Shown here piece after piece: positions 40,488-49,999 of a stretch of 64,000 nt of DNA. The notes under the pieces were generated by a model. That model searched no databases and was not told the DNA's origin. It was given only the letters and a program-made list of their open reading frames with translations. Origin of the DNA: Flectobacillus sp. BAB-3569 (GTDB taxonomy: Bacteria; Bacteroidota; Bacteroidia; Cytophagales; Spirosomataceae); NCBI RefSeq assembly GCF_002270355.1, contig NZ_NJFZ01000017.1, positions 216,939-280,938 on the forward strand, read 5' to 3'. Position numbers and translations under genes: made by a program. Position 1 is the stretch's first letter. Every line of letters starts with the position of its first letter.

Positions 40488-40741
40488 TTAGATACTAAAA
40501 GAGAAAAGTTCATAATCAATATCTACTTTACGATAAAAATCCAGAAAACGAGCTATATTGGATTGGACATTAACCTCGGCATTTAACAATTTGGCTGTTT
40601 TAAAGAACTGAGTCACTTTGAACCAAAGCTCATATAGGAGCCAAGGAATTCTTTAAGTGAGGCATTTTTTACAATTTTGTTTTCCTTTAAAATTCTTCTA
40701 ATTTCCGTTATTATTGTTTTTTCTTGTTCGCAAAACAACAT
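40488..40741 (-). pseudogene. Small broken ORF, unidentified
   Basis: Minus-strand frames from ATG 40741 read MLFCEQEKTIITEIRRIL ... KEFLGSYM and stop early. Dropping an AT from TCCTATATGAG would continue SYELWFKVTQFF ... ARFLDFYRKVDIDYELFSFSI to a stop at 40488-40490, about 84 residues in all. The joined peptide looks protein-like (helical, charged), but I recognise no family, and short open frames are common in AT-rich DNA. The rest of the 616 bp between the two regulators has only AT-rich sequence and a TAATTTTG box at 40853-40860. Confidence 0.3.
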
Positions 40742-40909
40742 TATAATGATTTTAGGCCTCTTTAATTTTTAGTAATATGTTTCTAACATATCTCTAGCAA
40801 GGCTTTAGAAAAATCTGCCCCTTATTCACCTCAATGGAATTAAAATAATCCCTAATTTTGTTCTATTCGTGCAAGTCTGCTAGGTGTGTTGTTTAGATTA
40901 CCAATTATT

Positions 40910-42862
40910 ATGAAGTTTCAAAAAGTTATTTTTAGTACTATATATCTACTTTTGTTAGGTCCTTGGCTACATGCGCAAATCAGATTTGAGGTGCATATTC
41001 CTGCTCAGGACCGTTCAAAAAATCTTCCTATTTTTATTGCTTGTAGCTTCAACAATTGGTCTCCGGGCGACCCTAATTTTCGATTAGAATCGATTGGAAA
41101 TAATACATACGCCATTGACCTTCCTGATACGCTTTCTTATTTTGAATACAAATTTACCCAAGGCTATTGGACCCAAGTAGAAGGTGATTCGCAAGGACAT
41201 AGCCGCCCCAATCGGGTATATGATCGATTGAAGGAACAAAACCCTCAACTTTTAAGCCTTCAAATCGAAGGATGGGAAGCCCGTCCTACCTATCGTTTTT
41301 ACATCAAAAGCCTTCCTAAAAATACGCCTCAAGATGCGAGTATTTATATTTCTGGAAATTTCAATAATTGGGATCCGGGAAATGAAAGTTACAAACTTCA
41401 AAAGCAGTTTGATGGTACTTATCGGGTAACAGTTTCTACAGAATTAGAAAAACTGGAATACAAATTTACGAGAGGAAATTGGGAGACCGTTGAAGGTCAG
41501 GAAAACGGGAAAGCTTGTCCTAACCGTGCGCTGTATCGCAAAAGTGACTTCCGATTGGAAGAAATTCCAGTAGATATAAAAGGTTGGGAGGATCTTACGG
41601 GGACCTTCAATTTTTACTCAATATACGATTTACTCATTCTATTTTCGGCGTTTCAATGTATTCTGCTATTGGTTGCTATTCCAACTATGCAAGACTACAA
41701 TCGCAAGGCTAATCAGTGGCTATTGCTTTCTATCGCCTTTACTGCTATTGTCCTGATTATGAAAACAATGACAGGCTACAGAGTTATAGCAGAACAATAT
41801 AGTCGCCTGCTACTGATTCCTGATTTTGCCTTGTTTTTGTATGCCCCTTTATTCTATTTTTATTTACAAAAACTTCTTTTCAAAACACCTCAAATGCCTG
41901 TAAAATGGTGGTTACACTTTATTTTACCCATTTTTCAGGTATTGGTATATATGCCCTTCATGCTATTGGGTTCGAAAGAGTTACTCATTAAGTTATTGAA
42001 TAAAGAGCAAGACCTTCATTTCGTTTCAGTGATTGCAGGAACAATTTCGTGGTTTGTCAATATATTTTACTGGTTTATCAACTGGAAATCGGTGGAGGGA
42101 TATAACAAACAATATCCAAATCAAGCATCAAACGAGCAAAATACCGATTATTTACATACTGTGTTGATTCTTCAGGCGATATGCCTTGTATTATGGGCTT
42201 TTACGGGACTACTTATATTTGGCCAGCGATTTTTTGCGTGGGATACCGTTTTATTGGCAGACAAAAGTATCGATATTATTTGGTTGGCATTTTCGGCTAT
42301 TCCCTATTTCTTGGGATATTTTGCCATTCACCAACCTGAGATTTTCAAAATCGTCAAAACTAGTCTTACTCAGGTCAATATTTTGCCTAATAAGGCATCA
42401 AATGATACGCCATCGGTATTGTCTAAATTACCAGAAATTTCACCCGAAATAATACCTCAAACAGACGAAACTCCAGTACAAGACATTGAGAAAGATGCCA
42501 ATCATGAGCAACTAATTGCTAGTTGGAAGGAAAAAATTGATGAGTTTATGAACTCAGAAAAGCCCTATACCAATGTAGGACTTACCCTAAATGAGTTGGC
42601 GGGAATGCTAAAAATCACACCACATTTGCTTTCGAAGGTAATTAATGAAGCGTATCAAAAAAACTTTTTTGACTTTATCAATTCCTACAGAATTGAGGAA
42701 TTTAAAATTCGTTTTGAAGATCCTCGCAACAGACAATTCACCATGTTGGCTATTGCATTTGATGTAGGTTTTAATTCGAAAACCGCCTTCAATCGTGCCT
42801 TCAAAAAAATGACCTCCCAAAGCCCAAGAGAATATTTCTTTGACTCTCGTGTGGAGGAATAA
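40910..42862 (+). CDS. Membrane-bound AraC regulator with two periplasmic carbohydrate-binding-like modules
   Basis: 650 residues in three parts. Signal peptide MKFQKVIFSTIYLLLLGPWLHAQ, then two tandem ~100-residue E-set modules of the CBM20/CBM48/AMPK type (IACSFNNWSPGDPNF ... FEYKFTQGYWTQVEG, and YISGNFNNWDPGNES ... LEYKFTRGNWETVEG). Then about seven transmembrane helices (~235-465), a cytoplasmic linker, and an AraC HTH domain (~545-650; TLNELAGMLKITPHLLSKVINEAY, AIAFDVGFNSKTAFNRAFKKM). It sits upstream of SusC/SusD/SusE-F/amylase on the same strand, so it is a good candidate glycan sensor for them, a functional analogue of SusR built differently. ATG 40910 starts the signal peptide. Ligand and targets are inferred. 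Confidence 0.85.
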   Translation: MKFQKVIFSTIYLLLLGPWLHAQIRFEVHIPAQDRSKNLPIFIACSFNNWSPGDPNFRLESIGNNTYAIDLPDTLSYFEYKFTQGYWTQVEGDSQGHSRPNRVYDRLKEQNPQLLSLQIEGWEARPTYRFYIKSLPKNTPQDASIYISGNFNNWDPGNESYKLQKQFDGTYRVTVSTELEKLEYKFTRGNWETVEGQENGKACPNRALYRKSDFRLEEIPVDIKGWEDLTGTFNFYSIYDLLILFSAFQCILLLVAIPTMQDYNRKANQWLLLSIAFTAIVLIMKTMTGYRVIAEQYSRLLLIPDFALFLYAPLFYFYLQKLLFKTPQMPVKWWLHFILPIFQVLVYMPFMLLGSKELLIKLLNKEQDLHFVSVIAGTISWFVNIFYWFINWKSVEGYNKQYPNQASNEQNTDYLHTVLILQAICLVLWAFTGLLIFGQRFFAWDTVLLADKSIDIIWLAFSAIPYFLGYFAIHQPEIFKIVKTSLTQVNILPNKASNDTPSVLSKLPEISPEIIPQTDETPVQDIEKDANHEQLIASWKEKIDEFMNSEKPYTNVGLTLNELAGMLKITPHLLSKVINEAYQKNFFDFINSYRIEEFKIRFEDPRNRQFTMLAIAFDVGFNSKTAFNRAFKKMTSQSPREYFFDSRVEE

Positions 42863-42908
42863 TTTAATTATGGTTTGTCTCAAGTAATTGCACAAAATTA
42901 GATGTAAG

Positions 42909-43010
42909 TGCTAGGCTATAGGCATTAGGCAAATATTTTTAACATCTTTATTAATAATCAAGGATATGCTTTTGCCCAAAGCTCATGGCTGAATGTTAAA
43001 AGCCCAATTA
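42909..43010. repeat. Interspersed repeat, family 1 copy
   Basis: GCTAGGCTATAGGCATTAGGCA followed by TTTTTAACAT, ATGCTTTTGCCCAAAGC and GGCTGAATGTTAAAAGCCC, the same order of words as in the copies near 21.8 and 26.4 kb, but more diverged. It starts about 50 bp after the regulator stop. Confidence 0.55.
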
Positions 43011-43282
43011 TCAGCATTTCCATATTCTCTTCAATTGCCATTTGTACAATTCCATCACTTTCTTGGTTTAAGTGGATATCCATAAAGATATCCCGTACCT
43101 TTGCAGTCTTTTTCAGCTAAAAATGAGAAAAATCTATCAAAAATAAGTACCATTTTATAAAGTGGCATACCTAAATAGTTATACAAAAGATTGAAAAACA
43201 ACAAGTTGACTTTTATTTTAAAATAAATCTTCAAAAAGTACAAAATACAGAAAGTGGGACGACTTGTGGTAGAGAAGCATAG

Positions 43283-43290
43283 TACTTTTG
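43283..43290 (+). promoter_or_regulatory. Candidate -7 box (TAnnTTTG) for the susC transcript
   Basis: TACTTTTG, with CTTG 16-17 bp upstream as a poor -33 element. If used, it gives a ~390-base leader to susC. Weak evidence. Confidence 0.25.
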
Positions 43291-43531
43291 TAAGAAAATA
43301 TTTGAAAATTTCTCACACTTAGAGAAGACACATTTTTATAAACTAAAACTATTTCTCTCTTTTTGAGAGTAATGTACCAATTAATTATTATGAATTTTAT
43401 TTACTTCCTCAACACTATTTCCCCAAGGATTCAACATCTTTTTGGGCGATTACATTTTCGAATTACACTTCATCTTTCCATATTTTTTCATTCCCTATCC
43501 CGAATGAAAAGCTTTCATTTTATAAGGTAAA

Positions 43532-43569
43532 ATCTCAAAAAACCAGAACTATTGACTGGCTTTTGAGAT
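43532..43569 (+). promoter_or_regulatory. Hairpin in the susC leader
   Basis: AATCTCAAAA at 43531-43540 pairs with TTTTGAGAT at 43561-43569 and CCAG with CTGG, with an internal loop. No U-tract follows, so it is more likely an RNA structure than a terminator. A smaller AATGAAA/TTTCATT hairpin lies at about 43504-43520. The 825-bp gap upstream of susC holds no gene that I can support. Confidence 0.4.
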
Positions 43570-43687
43570 AGTCCAAATTCAATCCAATTATATTTTTCGG
43601 TAATGACGGAGTCGGCAAAAGTGGTTTTGCTGATAGCTCCTTGATTACCTTTTTTAAACCAATAATCCATTAACCAATTTCAATTTT

Positions 43688-46678
43688 ATGTTTCAACAGA
43701 ACTACGGAGAAGAATTAAAAAATTCTCGTTCGGAAGCTAGATTTTCTTTCGGTAAGAAACTCTGGCTATTGATGATGTTTAGCTGGGTGAGCGTAGCAGC
43801 TTTTGCTCAAAACAAGGTGACGGGTACTGTAAAAGATGCCAAAGATGGTTCGCCACTTCCGGGGGTGACTATCCAAGTAAAAGGCCAGACAAAAGGTACT
43901 CAAACAACAGGTGATGGTAAATACCAAATCAATGTCGCTGATAACACGGTATTGGTATTTAGTTTCATCGGAAAAGCAACTAAAGAAGTAACAGTAGGTA
44001 GCCAGACTGTAATCGACGTAAACCTTGACGATGATGTAAAAACATTGGGAGAGGTTGTGGTAATTGGTTATGGTTCGCAAAAGAAAAAGGACTTGACAGG
44101 TTCTGTTGCGGCGATTAACTCAGAAGATTTTAACAAAGGTAACATTGCTTCGCCTGATCAATTGGTTGTAGGTAAAGTAGCAGGGGTTCAAATTACGTCA
44201 AACGGTGGTGCGCCAGGTGCTGGTAGTACAATCCGTATTCGTGGAGGTGCATCTTTGAATGCCAACAACGACCCACTTATCGTAATTGACGGTGTGCCTT
44301 TGGACAACTCAGGTATCTCTGGTGCGCCAAGTGCCTTGAGTTTAATTAACCCGAACGACATTGAGTCGATGAACATTTTGAAAGATGCTTCGGCAACGGC
44401 TATTTATGGTTCACGTGCTTCAAACGGGGTAATTTTGATTACCACTAAAAAAGGAAGTAAAAACGGTGGCTTGAAAGTAAATTTCAGTTCGCAGGCTTCA
44501 TTGGCGCAAAGCACAGGTTTTACAAAAGTGCTTTCGGCTGACCAATTCCGCACAATGATTAATGAAAAAGGTACGGCTGCTCAAATCGCTGTTTTGGGTC
44601 AAGCTAATACCAACTGGCAAGAACAAATTTATCGTAATGCCTTAAGTACCGATAATAACTTAAGCGTTTCGGGTTCTTTGAAAAGTATTCCTTTCCGTGT
44701 ATCGGTAGGCTATACTAACCAAGATGGTATCCTGAAAACTTCAAACATGGGTCGTACTTCTGCCTCTATCGGCATTTCTCCTACCCTTTTGAATAATCAC
44801 TTGAAAATTGATGTAAACTTAAAAGGTTCGAACGTTGACAATACTTTTGCTAACACAGGTGCTATTGGCGCTGCTATTGCATTTGACCCAACTCAACCTG
44901 TATATTCAGGCAATAACAACTACGGTGGCTATTGGGAATGGTTGAACTCAGACGGAAAACCTAATACGATTGCACCACGCAACCCTGTGGGTTTATTGAA
45001 CCAAACGAGCGATAAAAGTACTGTTCAACGTAGTATTGGTAATATTCAGTTGGATTACAAATTCCATTTCTTGCCAGAATTGCGTGCCAATGTAAACGCA
45101 GGTTATGATGTGAGTAAAAGTGACGGAACAAGATTTGTTCCTGCAACAGCGGCGGCTAACTTTAGCACAGCAGGTGAGAAAACGGTTTATACTCAAAATA
45201 AGACCAACAAATTGTTTGACTTTTATTTGAACTATGCCAAAGAATTAAAAGAAATCAAAAGTAGAATTGATGTAATGGCTGGTTACGAATATCAAGATTT
45301 CATGACTGAAAGTACTAATATCAGAACCAACGCGGAAGGGTCAACGACTTATACTAACAGCCCATATCAAACACAAAATACCTTGGTATCATTCTTCGGT
45401 CGTATGAACTACACTTTTGATGAGGCGTATTTATTGACTTTTACTGTTCGTAGAGACGGTTCTTCGAGATTTAGCCCAGACAACCGTTGGGGAACATTCC
45501 CTTCTGCTGCATTTGCGTGGAAATTGAATGAAATGTCTTTCTTGAAAAACTCAAATACCATTTCTGAATTGAAATTACGTGTGGGTTATGGTATTACTGG
45601 TCAGCAAGATATTGGTCAAAACTATGCGTATTTGCCAAGATATACAGCTTCATTAGACAATGCGCAGTACCAATTAGGTAATACTTTCTATACAACATTA
45701 CGTGCAGAAGGTTATGACGCCAATATCAAATGGGAACAAACAGCAACCTCTAATGCAGGTATTGACTTTGCTTTCAAAAAAGCAAGACTATCGGGTAGCA
45801 TAGACTATTACTACAAAAATACAACCAACTTGTTGAACGTAATTCCTGTAGCAGTAGGTACAAACTTGACAAACCAATTGTTGACAAACGTTGGTTCAAT
45901 GGAAAACCAAGGGGTTGAATTAGCCTTAAACTACAACCCAATTCATACCGATAAATTTGACTGGAATGTGGCTTTCAACGCTACATACAATGTTAACAAA
46001 ATTACAAAATTGACCAACAACAACGACCCTTCTTACCAAGGTGTATTAGTTGGCGGTATTGCAGGTGGTGTAGGTAGTACAATCCAAATCCACTCAGTTG
46101 GTTATCCTGCTTATTCATTCTACGTATTACAACAAGCTTATGATGCAAACGGTAAGCCTATCGAAGGAGTTTATGTTGATAGAAACGGTGACGGAATTAT
46201 CAACGTTGATGACCAATATCGTTACAAAAACCCAGCGCCAAAAGTATTCTTAGGTTTCAACTCCCAAATGACTTATGACAACTGGAGCTTTGGCTTTGTG
46301 TTGAGAGGTAACATTGGCAATTACGTTTACAACAACGTAAAATCTTCGAACGGAGCCTATATAAACTTCCAAGGTTCGAACGGATACATCGCCAACCTTT
46401 CACCAAGTGTATTCGATTCTCAATTTGCGAAAAACCAGTTTTTCTCAGATTACTATATGGAAAATGCTTCATTCGTAAGAATGGAAAACATCACGTTGGG
46501 TTATACATTCAAGAAATTCTTGGGTAACAAAGTAAATATGCGCTTGAATGCCACAGCACAAAACGTATTTACAGTTACCAAATACACAGGCTTGAACCCA
46601 GAAGTTTCGGGTGGTATCGACAACAACGTGTATCCAGTGCCACGTACCTATTCATTAGGTTTAAACCTTGGTTTTTAA
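43688..46678 (+). CDS. susC: SusC-like TonB-linked outer-membrane transporter
   Basis: 996 residues. Signal region with KKLWLLMMFSWVSVAAFAQ preceded by ~25 residues, a CarboxypepD_reg-like domain (~40-125: VTGTVKDAKDGSPLPGVTIQVKG), the TonB-box region (GEVVVIGYGSQKKKDLTGSV), the plug with RIRGGASLNANNDPLIVIDGVPL and ATAIYGSRASNGVILITTKKG, then the barrel ending YSLGLNLGF. Imports oligosaccharides through the outer membrane with its SusD lid. It is followed by susD, susE/F and a GH13 amylase, so starch or other alpha-glucans are the likely substrate. The leader is long and structured. Confidence 0.95.
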   Translation: MFQQNYGEELKNSRSEARFSFGKKLWLLMMFSWVSVAAFAQNKVTGTVKDAKDGSPLPGVTIQVKGQTKGTQTTGDGKYQINVADNTVLVFSFIGKATKEVTVGSQTVIDVNLDDDVKTLGEVVVIGYGSQKKKDLTGSVAAINSEDFNKGNIASPDQLVVGKVAGVQITSNGGAPGAGSTIRIRGGASLNANNDPLIVIDGVPLDNSGISGAPSALSLINPNDIESMNILKDASATAIYGSRASNGVILITTKKGSKNGGLKVNFSSQASLAQSTGFTKVLSADQFRTMINEKGTAAQIAVLGQANTNWQEQIYRNALSTDNNLSVSGSLKSIPFRVSVGYTNQDGILKTSNMGRTSASIGISPTLLNNHLKIDVNLKGSNVDNTFANTGAIGAAIAFDPTQPVYSGNNNYGGYWEWLNSDGKPNTIAPRNPVGLLNQTSDKSTVQRSIGNIQLDYKFHFLPELRANVNAGYDVSKSDGTRFVPATAAANFSTAGEKTVYTQNKTNKLFDFYLNYAKELKEIKSRIDVMAGYEYQDFMTESTNIRTNAEGSTTYTNSPYQTQNTLVSFFGRMNYTFDEAYLLTFTVRRDGSSRFSPDNRWGTFPSAAFAWKLNEMSFLKNSNTISELKLRVGYGITGQQDIGQNYAYLPRYTASLDNAQYQLGNTFYTTLRAEGYDANIKWEQTATSNAGIDFAFKKARLSGSIDYYYKNTTNLLNVIPVAVGTNLTNQLLTNVGSMENQGVELALNYNPIHTDKFDWNVAFNATYNVNKITKLTNNNDPSYQGVLVGGIAGGVGSTIQIHSVGYPAYSFYVLQQAYDANGKPIEGVYVDRNGDGIINVDDQYRYKNPAPKVFLGFNSQMTYDNWSFGFVLRGNIGNYVYNNVKSSNGAYINFQGSNGYIANLSPSVFDSQFAKNQFFSDYYMENASFVRMENITLGYTFKKFLGNKVNMRLNATAQNVFTVTKYTGLNPEVSGGIDNNVYPVPRTYSLGLNLGF

Positions 46679-46755
46679 TGATTGAAGGCTCCTAATGAGC
46701 AACAACATCAATTAAAAATTTCCTTTTACTCAGGTATTATTAAGAATACAAAGAA

Positions 46756-48345
46756 ATGAAAACAAGATTTTTCAAAAATATAGCACTCTTTGGAGGATTA
46801 GCAGCCAGTTTGTTGGCAAGCTCTTGTACGGGTGATCTCGACAGAACTCCTTTTATTGAAGTAACATCGGCTACTGTGTACAACAACCCAGCAGCCTACA
46901 AACAAGCCGCTGCAAAATTATATGCAGGATTGGCACTAACAGGTCAAGAAGGGCCTGCTGGTAAACCTGATTTGGGCGGAATCGACGAAGGTTTTTCTAG
47001 CTATTTGCGTCAGTATTGGCAATTACAAGAACTTCCGACTGACGAAGCTGTGATTGCTTGGGGCGATGCTGGTTTGCCAGAAATGAACACCATGCAATGG
47101 TCTTCAAACAACCCATTCGTAAGAGGTTTGTACAACCGTATTTTCTACCAAATTGCAGCTTGCAACGAATATATCCGTGAAGCAAGTGATGCCAAATTGA
47201 GTAGCCGTGGTATTACAGGAACTAACTTAACAGACGTAAAATACCTCCGCACAGAAGCTCGTTTCTTGCGTGCATTAAGCTACTGGCATGCACTGGATAC
47301 GTTCGGAGGAAATGTTCCTTTCGTAACTGAGGCTGATGCAATTGGCTCTACTTTGCCAAAACAAACAAATGCATCTGCTTTGTTTACTTATATCGAAACA
47401 GAATTAAAGGCTATCGAACCAGACATGATGGATGCTCGTAAAAATGAGTATGCTCGCGCCGATAAAGCTGCTGTTTGGATGCTATTAGCCAAATTGTATT
47501 TGAATGCTGAAGCAGCTGGCGTTGGAGCAAAATATGCTGACGCTGCGACTTATGCGAAAAAGGTAATTGATGCAGGTTATAGCTTAGAGGCGAAATACAC
47601 AAATCTTTTCAGAACTGACAACAACAATTCAAAAGAGATTGTATTCCCTGTGGCTTTTGATGGCGTTCATACAAAAACTTGGGGTGGTATGACATTCCTT
47701 GTTCATGCTCCAGTAGGAGGTTCTATGTCGGCAGCATCGTTTGGTATCGATGGTGGTTGGGGTGGTTTGCGTACGACAAAAGCTTTTGTAAGTCTTTTTG
47801 CTGACCCTTCTGGTAAAACTGATACTCGTGCGATGTTCTACACAGACGGACAAAAATTGGAAATTGAAGATTTGACTCAATTCTCGAATGGTTATGCTAT
47901 TTCGAAATGGAAAAATATCTCTTCAACAGGAGCTCAAGGTTCTGACATTGTACACCCAGACACCGACTTCCCTATGTTCCGTTTGGCGGATGCGTATTTG
48001 ATTTATGCTGAAGCAGCGGCTCGCGGTGCTGGCGATCGTACATTGGCGCTACAATATGTTAATGCACTTCGTACACGTGCCTACGGCAATACGAATGGAA
48101 ACATTACGGCTGCACAATTAACGGCTGACTTTATTTTGGACGAGCGTGCTCGTGAATTATACTGGGAAGGTTCTCGTCGTACGGACTTGATTCGTTTTAA
48201 CAAATACACTTCAGCTACCTATGTTTGGCCTTGGAAAGGTGGCGTAAAAGACGGTAAATCAGTAAGTGATTTCTATAAAATTTACCCAATTCCTTCAACT
48301 GACCTAACGGCTAATCCAAACTTGAAGCAAAATACAGGATACTAA
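46756..48345 (+). CDS. susD: SusD/RagB-family surface glycan-binding lipoprotein
   Basis: 529 residues with a lipoprotein signal peptide (FGGLAASLLASSC, lipidated Cys about residue 24). The SusD fold shows in the helical TPR-like N-terminal part (YNRIFYQIAACNEYIREA, YLRTEARFLRALSYWHALDTFGGNVPFV) and the C-terminal FRLADAYLIYAEAAARGAG, DFILDERARELYWEGSRRTDLIRF and YPIPSTDLTANPNLKQNTGY. It acts as the lid and binder on the SusC transporter at the cell surface. It starts 77 bp after susC and is co-transcribed with it. Confidence 0.95.
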   Translation: MKTRFFKNIALFGGLAASLLASSCTGDLDRTPFIEVTSATVYNNPAAYKQAAAKLYAGLALTGQEGPAGKPDLGGIDEGFSSYLRQYWQLQELPTDEAVIAWGDAGLPEMNTMQWSSNNPFVRGLYNRIFYQIAACNEYIREASDAKLSSRGITGTNLTDVKYLRTEARFLRALSYWHALDTFGGNVPFVTEADAIGSTLPKQTNASALFTYIETELKAIEPDMMDARKNEYARADKAAVWMLLAKLYLNAEAAGVGAKYADAATYAKKVIDAGYSLEAKYTNLFRTDNNNSKEIVFPVAFDGVHTKTWGGMTFLVHAPVGGSMSAASFGIDGGWGGLRTTKAFVSLFADPSGKTDTRAMFYTDGQKLEIEDLTQFSNGYAISKWKNISSTGAQGSDIVHPDTDFPMFRLADAYLIYAEAAARGAGDRTLALQYVNALRTRAYGNTNGNITAAQLTADFILDERARELYWEGSRRTDLIRFNKYTSATYVWPWKGGVKDGKSVSDFYKIYPIPSTDLTANPNLKQNTGY

Positions 48346-48417
48346 GGAGTGAAGAGTTTTGAGTGTGGAGTTTTGAGTTTTTGATATTTTCAAGGCTCCA
48401 CACTCAAAAATATCAAA
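48346..48417. repeat. GAGTTTTGAGTG inverted repeat directly after susD, family 2
   Basis: TTTTGAGTGTGGAG at 48357-48370 pairs perfectly with 48396-48409. A second stem, TTTGATATTTT (48380-48390) with 48407-48417, shares three bases of the right arm, so the two folds compete. It starts at the base after the susD stop. The remaining ~240 bp to the next gene have a diverged family 1 fragment near 48470-48510. Confidence 0.7.
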
Positions 48418-48657
48418 GCTTCATAATTAAGTAAGAGGAAAGATTGAAGGAATAAACATAATTCAAAATTTGGCATTCGGCTTTCAGCTATTAGCATTCG
48501 GCAAAATATCCCCTATGAATTTAAAAAAGTTTTTTTGCTTAATGTCTAATAATATCCTTCTGATAATGAGTGCATTCTGATAACTGATATACTTTTAACC
48601 AATAACTTCCTTTTATTATCCTGATCAAAGTCAACTTTAACATAATTGGACTCAGAA

Positions 48658-49971
48658 ATGAAAAAGATATTTAGTACTTCTTTAATCGTTATGGCTTCTC
48701 TATTTGTTTTCACTTCTTGTGAAAAAGAGGAAGACAAAGCCATCTTGAATACGAACGCTGTGCCTTCGATTCAACTTTCAGCAAACACGGTGGTGTTGAC
48801 CAAAGACAATGCTGACAAAGATGCTGTAACCCTTTCTTGGCCAAAACCAGATTATGGTTTTTCTGCAGCGGCATCTTATACAATTTTGATCGATAAAAAA
48901 GGTGGTACTTTCGTAGCTCCAGTGTCTATCACAACGAATACAGCACTTACGAAAACCTTCAAAACGTCGGAATTAAATGCTATTTTGATTAAGTTAGGCT
49001 TAGTCGCTGGAACTGCTGGAGATATCGATATCCGTGTGGTTTCTAATGTGGGTGATAATACTTCAAAAACGTCTTTCACTTCGCCAACAATTTCCTTGAA
49101 AGCAACCCCGTATTTGGATAAGCTTGATTTAACTACTATTTGGGGTGTAGTTGGAAGTGGTGCCGTTAATGGTTGGAATGGTCCAGATATGCCTTTCTAC
49201 AAGACTGACAAAACCGATGAAATCGTAGCATATGTTACTTTATTAGATGGCGAAATCAAATTCCGTAGCAACAACAAATGGGATGTAAACTACGGTGATG
49301 ATGGTGCTAATGGTACGTTGGAAGCTGGTGGGGCAAACATCAAAGTAACAGCGGGTACATACAAAATCACGTTCAATACAGCCTCTTTAACTTATACAAT
49401 CGAGAAATATTCTTGGGGATTGGTGGGTAGTGCAACACCTAGCGGTTGGAATGCACCAGATGTTCCTTTAACTTATGACCCGACTACTGACACATGGAAA
49501 GCAACAGCTTTCTTAAAAGCTGGAGAAATCAAGGTACGTAAAAACGAAGATTGGGGTGTAAACTACGGTGGCACTGCTGGAACATTGGTACTTGGTGGCG
49601 ATAATATTGCGGTTACTGAAGGAAATTACAATATTACCATCGACTTCAAGAAAATGAAATTTACGGTTGAAGCTACTAAGCCTTGGGGTGTTGTAGGTGA
49701 TGCTGCTCCAAATGGTTGGAACGGTCCAGATGTAAAATTCCGTCCTGATTTTTATACTGAAAACGTTTTTGTAATCGACAATGTAAAGTTAGGTACTGGC
49801 GAAATCAAGTTTCGTTACAACGACGCATGGGCACTTAACTATGGCGACGATAGCGCTGATGGTACTCTCGAAGCTGGTAGTGCCAATATCAAAGTAACTG
49901 CTGGTAATTACCAAATCATTCTTGATTTGTCTAATACTAGCAAGCCTAAATACACATTGACCAAAAAGTAA
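48658..49971 (+). CDS. SusE/SusF-type outer-membrane starch-binding lipoprotein with three modules
   Basis: 437 residues. Lipoprotein signal (MKKIFSTSLIVMASLFVFTSCEK), an N-terminal SusE-like Ig domain (~25-150, with TLSWPKPDYGFSAAASYTILID), then three tandem ~95-residue modules starting WGVVGSGAVNGWNGPDMPF, WGLVGSATPSGWNAPDVPL and WGVVGDAAPNGWNGPDVKF. Each carries the W..N/D-GY pattern of SusE/F starch-binding domains. SusE has two such modules and SusF three, so this single protein may do the job of both. ATG 48658 begins the signal peptide. It lies 312 bp after susD, with a terminator-like repeat between, and 92 bp before the amylase. Confidence 0.9.
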   Translation: MKKIFSTSLIVMASLFVFTSCEKEEDKAILNTNAVPSIQLSANTVVLTKDNADKDAVTLSWPKPDYGFSAAASYTILIDKKGGTFVAPVSITTNTALTKTFKTSELNAILIKLGLVAGTAGDIDIRVVSNVGDNTSKTSFTSPTISLKATPYLDKLDLTTIWGVVGSGAVNGWNGPDMPFYKTDKTDEIVAYVTLLDGEIKFRSNNKWDVNYGDDGANGTLEAGGANIKVTAGTYKITFNTASLTYTIEKYSWGLVGSATPSGWNAPDVPLTYDPTTDTWKATAFLKAGEIKVRKNEDWGVNYGGTAGTLVLGGDNIAVTEGNYNITIDFKKMKFTVEATKPWGVVGDAAPNGWNGPDVKFRPDFYTENVFVIDNVKLGTGEIKFRYNDAWALNYGDDSADGTLEAGSANIKVTAGNYQIILDLSNTSKPKYTLTKK

Positions 49972-49999
49972 TTTTTACACTGTCAATATAACAAAAAGC

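Noticed and set aside
43055..43243. 62-codon minus-strand frame in the susC leader region
   Set aside because: Low-complexity Phe/Leu/Lys composition typical of AT-rich non-coding DNA.
48546..48743. 65-codon minus-strand frame crossing the start of the susE/F gene
   Set aside because: Mostly overlaps a well-supported gene on the opposite strand and its leader; no family features.
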